A stretch of 64,000 nucleotides of DNA from NCBI RefSeq assembly GCF_963678635.1, contig NC_087064.1:40026530-40090529 (forward strand), read 5' to 3'. Under the pieces are notes generated by a model. That model saw only the letters and a program-made list of their open reading frames with translations, searched no databases and was not told the DNA's origin. Below, piece by piece: positions 63,010 to 64,000 of the stretch (within the stretch, counting starts at the first letter, position 1; each line of letters starts with the position of its first letter). The position numbers and the translations under genes were made by a program. This DNA is from Symsagittifera roscoffensis (lineage: Eukaryota; Xenacoelomorpha; Acoela; Convolutidae).

Positions 63010-63775
63010 TTGGTTCAATAGTTTGTTGGTGTTACAGGTAGCAGATGTTATTGAACAACTGATACTTTGAGTCAGGCTTGAATGAATATAAACACATCAG
63101 TTACATTTATAAATCAAAATAGAGTTTACACAACCAATAGATTTAACTATAAAATTAAATACATCAAAATTATTTGTTTCTCAAAAGTTTGAAGGTTAGT
63201 TTTATTCCTTGAACATTCTTTTTCCGAAGTCTCCTTTTCTTCTTGAAGTAAGTGAAGTCTTGAAGTATGTGAAGTGAGTGTCCATATGCGTAATAAGGGG
63301 AGGACTGGTTCATACAAAAGGGTTTTTTTTGTTTTTTTTTGTTTTTTATAAAAGTCAATATTGTCGAGAAAGGCAAAATCAATAGCTATACTACATAGCT
63401 ATATAAAGCGAAAGAATAAATGTTTAAATGAAAGGATAAATTTTTACAATTTTCCTTCCAACCGGGCTATAAGTTGGTGATTTTTTGTTTTCAAATTGTG
63501 GATTTGCTTTTTCAGCTCCCGGATTTGATGCATTTCATGTATATGACTGCGCTGAATTTGCTCAGTATAGTCATCTAACTGGGGGGTTTGTAATTGTGCC
63601 GTCAGATATTTTGCTGGGACATAAATTTATTGATATTCAAGAAGGGAATTAGTTATGGAGTACCTTTTTTTAAATAGGGTGATAGGCTTCTAATTTAAAA
63701 CGGTTGATTAATGGATTCAAATCATAATTGAGATCCATATCGAAGCCGGGATTGCTGTTAGAATTAACCTTTTTT
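63010..63775 (-). mobile_element. interior segment of LTR-like element, copy 2
   Basis: Starts TTGGTTCAATAGTTTGTTGG as in copy 1 (61,739). The 63,170-63,382 frame and the coiled-coil frame region (63,440-63,620) match copy 1. Confidence 0.55.
63170..63382 (-). pseudogene. basic 70-codon frame (copy 2)
   Basis: Same as 61,900-62,112, with a single residue change seen. Confidence 0.35.
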
Positions 63776-63951
63776 TTAATAGGGTGATAGGCTTCTAATT
63801 TAAAACGGTTGATTAATGGATTCAAAGCATAATTGAGATCCATATCGAAGCCGGGATTGCTGTTAGAATTAATGTATCGTTCCCTTTCTAACTGAATGTG
63901 TAATTTAGTATTTAATTCAGTGGGGTGTAAGGGTTGTCGCCTAATGGTCAT
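63670..63951 (-). pseudogene. 93-codon frame with an internal duplication
   Basis: MTIRRQPLHPTELNTKLHIQ LERERY, then two tandem ~31-residue blocks containing NSNPGFDMDLNYALNPLINR and FKLEAYHPI (DNA repeat of about 100 bp at 63,670-63,770 and 63,772-63,872). The second block has D for A. Unknown function. The frame lies at the upstream end of the minus-strand frames. Confidence 0.35.
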
Positions 63952-64000
63952 TGGATATTGAGAAGTTGATACCGGCGTATTTGCCGTTAGTATCTTATAT
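63952..64000. other. right edge of window
   Basis: Continuation of the last element; too short to interpret. Confidence 0.3.

Overview
The window is metazoan nuclear DNA, very rich in transposons. Its one recognisable host gene lies on the minus strand: the 5' end of an ERG-type (KCNH) voltage-gated potassium channel. Exon 1 (49350-49425, with the start codon) and exon 2 (49033-49263) encode most of the N-terminal PAS domain. Exon 3 (5963-6088) completes it, and a possible fourth exon touches the left edge (1-78). Exons 1 and 2 are 76 and 231 coding bases with phase-1 introns, as I recall them in human KCNH2. Intron 2 is therefore about 42.9 kb, and most of the transposons described here sit inside it.

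Layout, left to right. 79-5962 is a probable AT-rich intron with a decayed ~0.5-kb repeat array and a hAT-like MITE (449 bp, 8-bp target duplication). 6.4-14.6 kb holds 2.5 tandem copies of a chimeric repeat: BEL/Pao gag on the minus strand, a family-B DNA polymerase fragment on the plus strand, and a 36-bp minisatellite. 14.8-20.6 kb is an I/Jockey-superfamily LINE (minus) with PHD-like fingers, endonuclease, RT, RNase H and C-terminal C2H2 fingers. It abuts a truncated RTE-like LINE (20.65-23.3 kb). 23.5-25.7 kb is an internally deleted Ty3/Gypsy element.

25.7-43.6 kb is a near-identical tandem array. Its units carry a coiled-coil ORF, two SGNH-hydrolase-like domains and a helical C-terminal region, ending either in a degenerate macro-like domain (M) or in another C-terminal module (T). 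The 3' end has further amplified into a 616-bp satellite. 43.6-48.6 kb holds unrecognised broken ORFs that end in the same T module.

Upstream of the channel start codon are a 5'-truncated CR1/Jockey-like LINE (49.84-50.4 and 54.34-54.45 kb) split by a Penelope-like element (50395-54342) with 144-bp inverted ends and a PHD finger inside its RT; a 25-bp tandem repeat; a second broken Gypsy element (57.4-61.0 kb) with gag and two protease-like segments; and a duplicated LTR-like element (61.2-64.0 kb) not assignable to a family.

The mix of Penelope, BEL/Pao, RTE, Gypsy and DNA polymerase B families, with the channel gene, suggests an invertebrate. From memory of similar element families I lean to a cnidarian such as a coral or anemone; this is inference. 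Almost every transposon frame is broken. The only clearly constrained coding sequence is the potassium channel.
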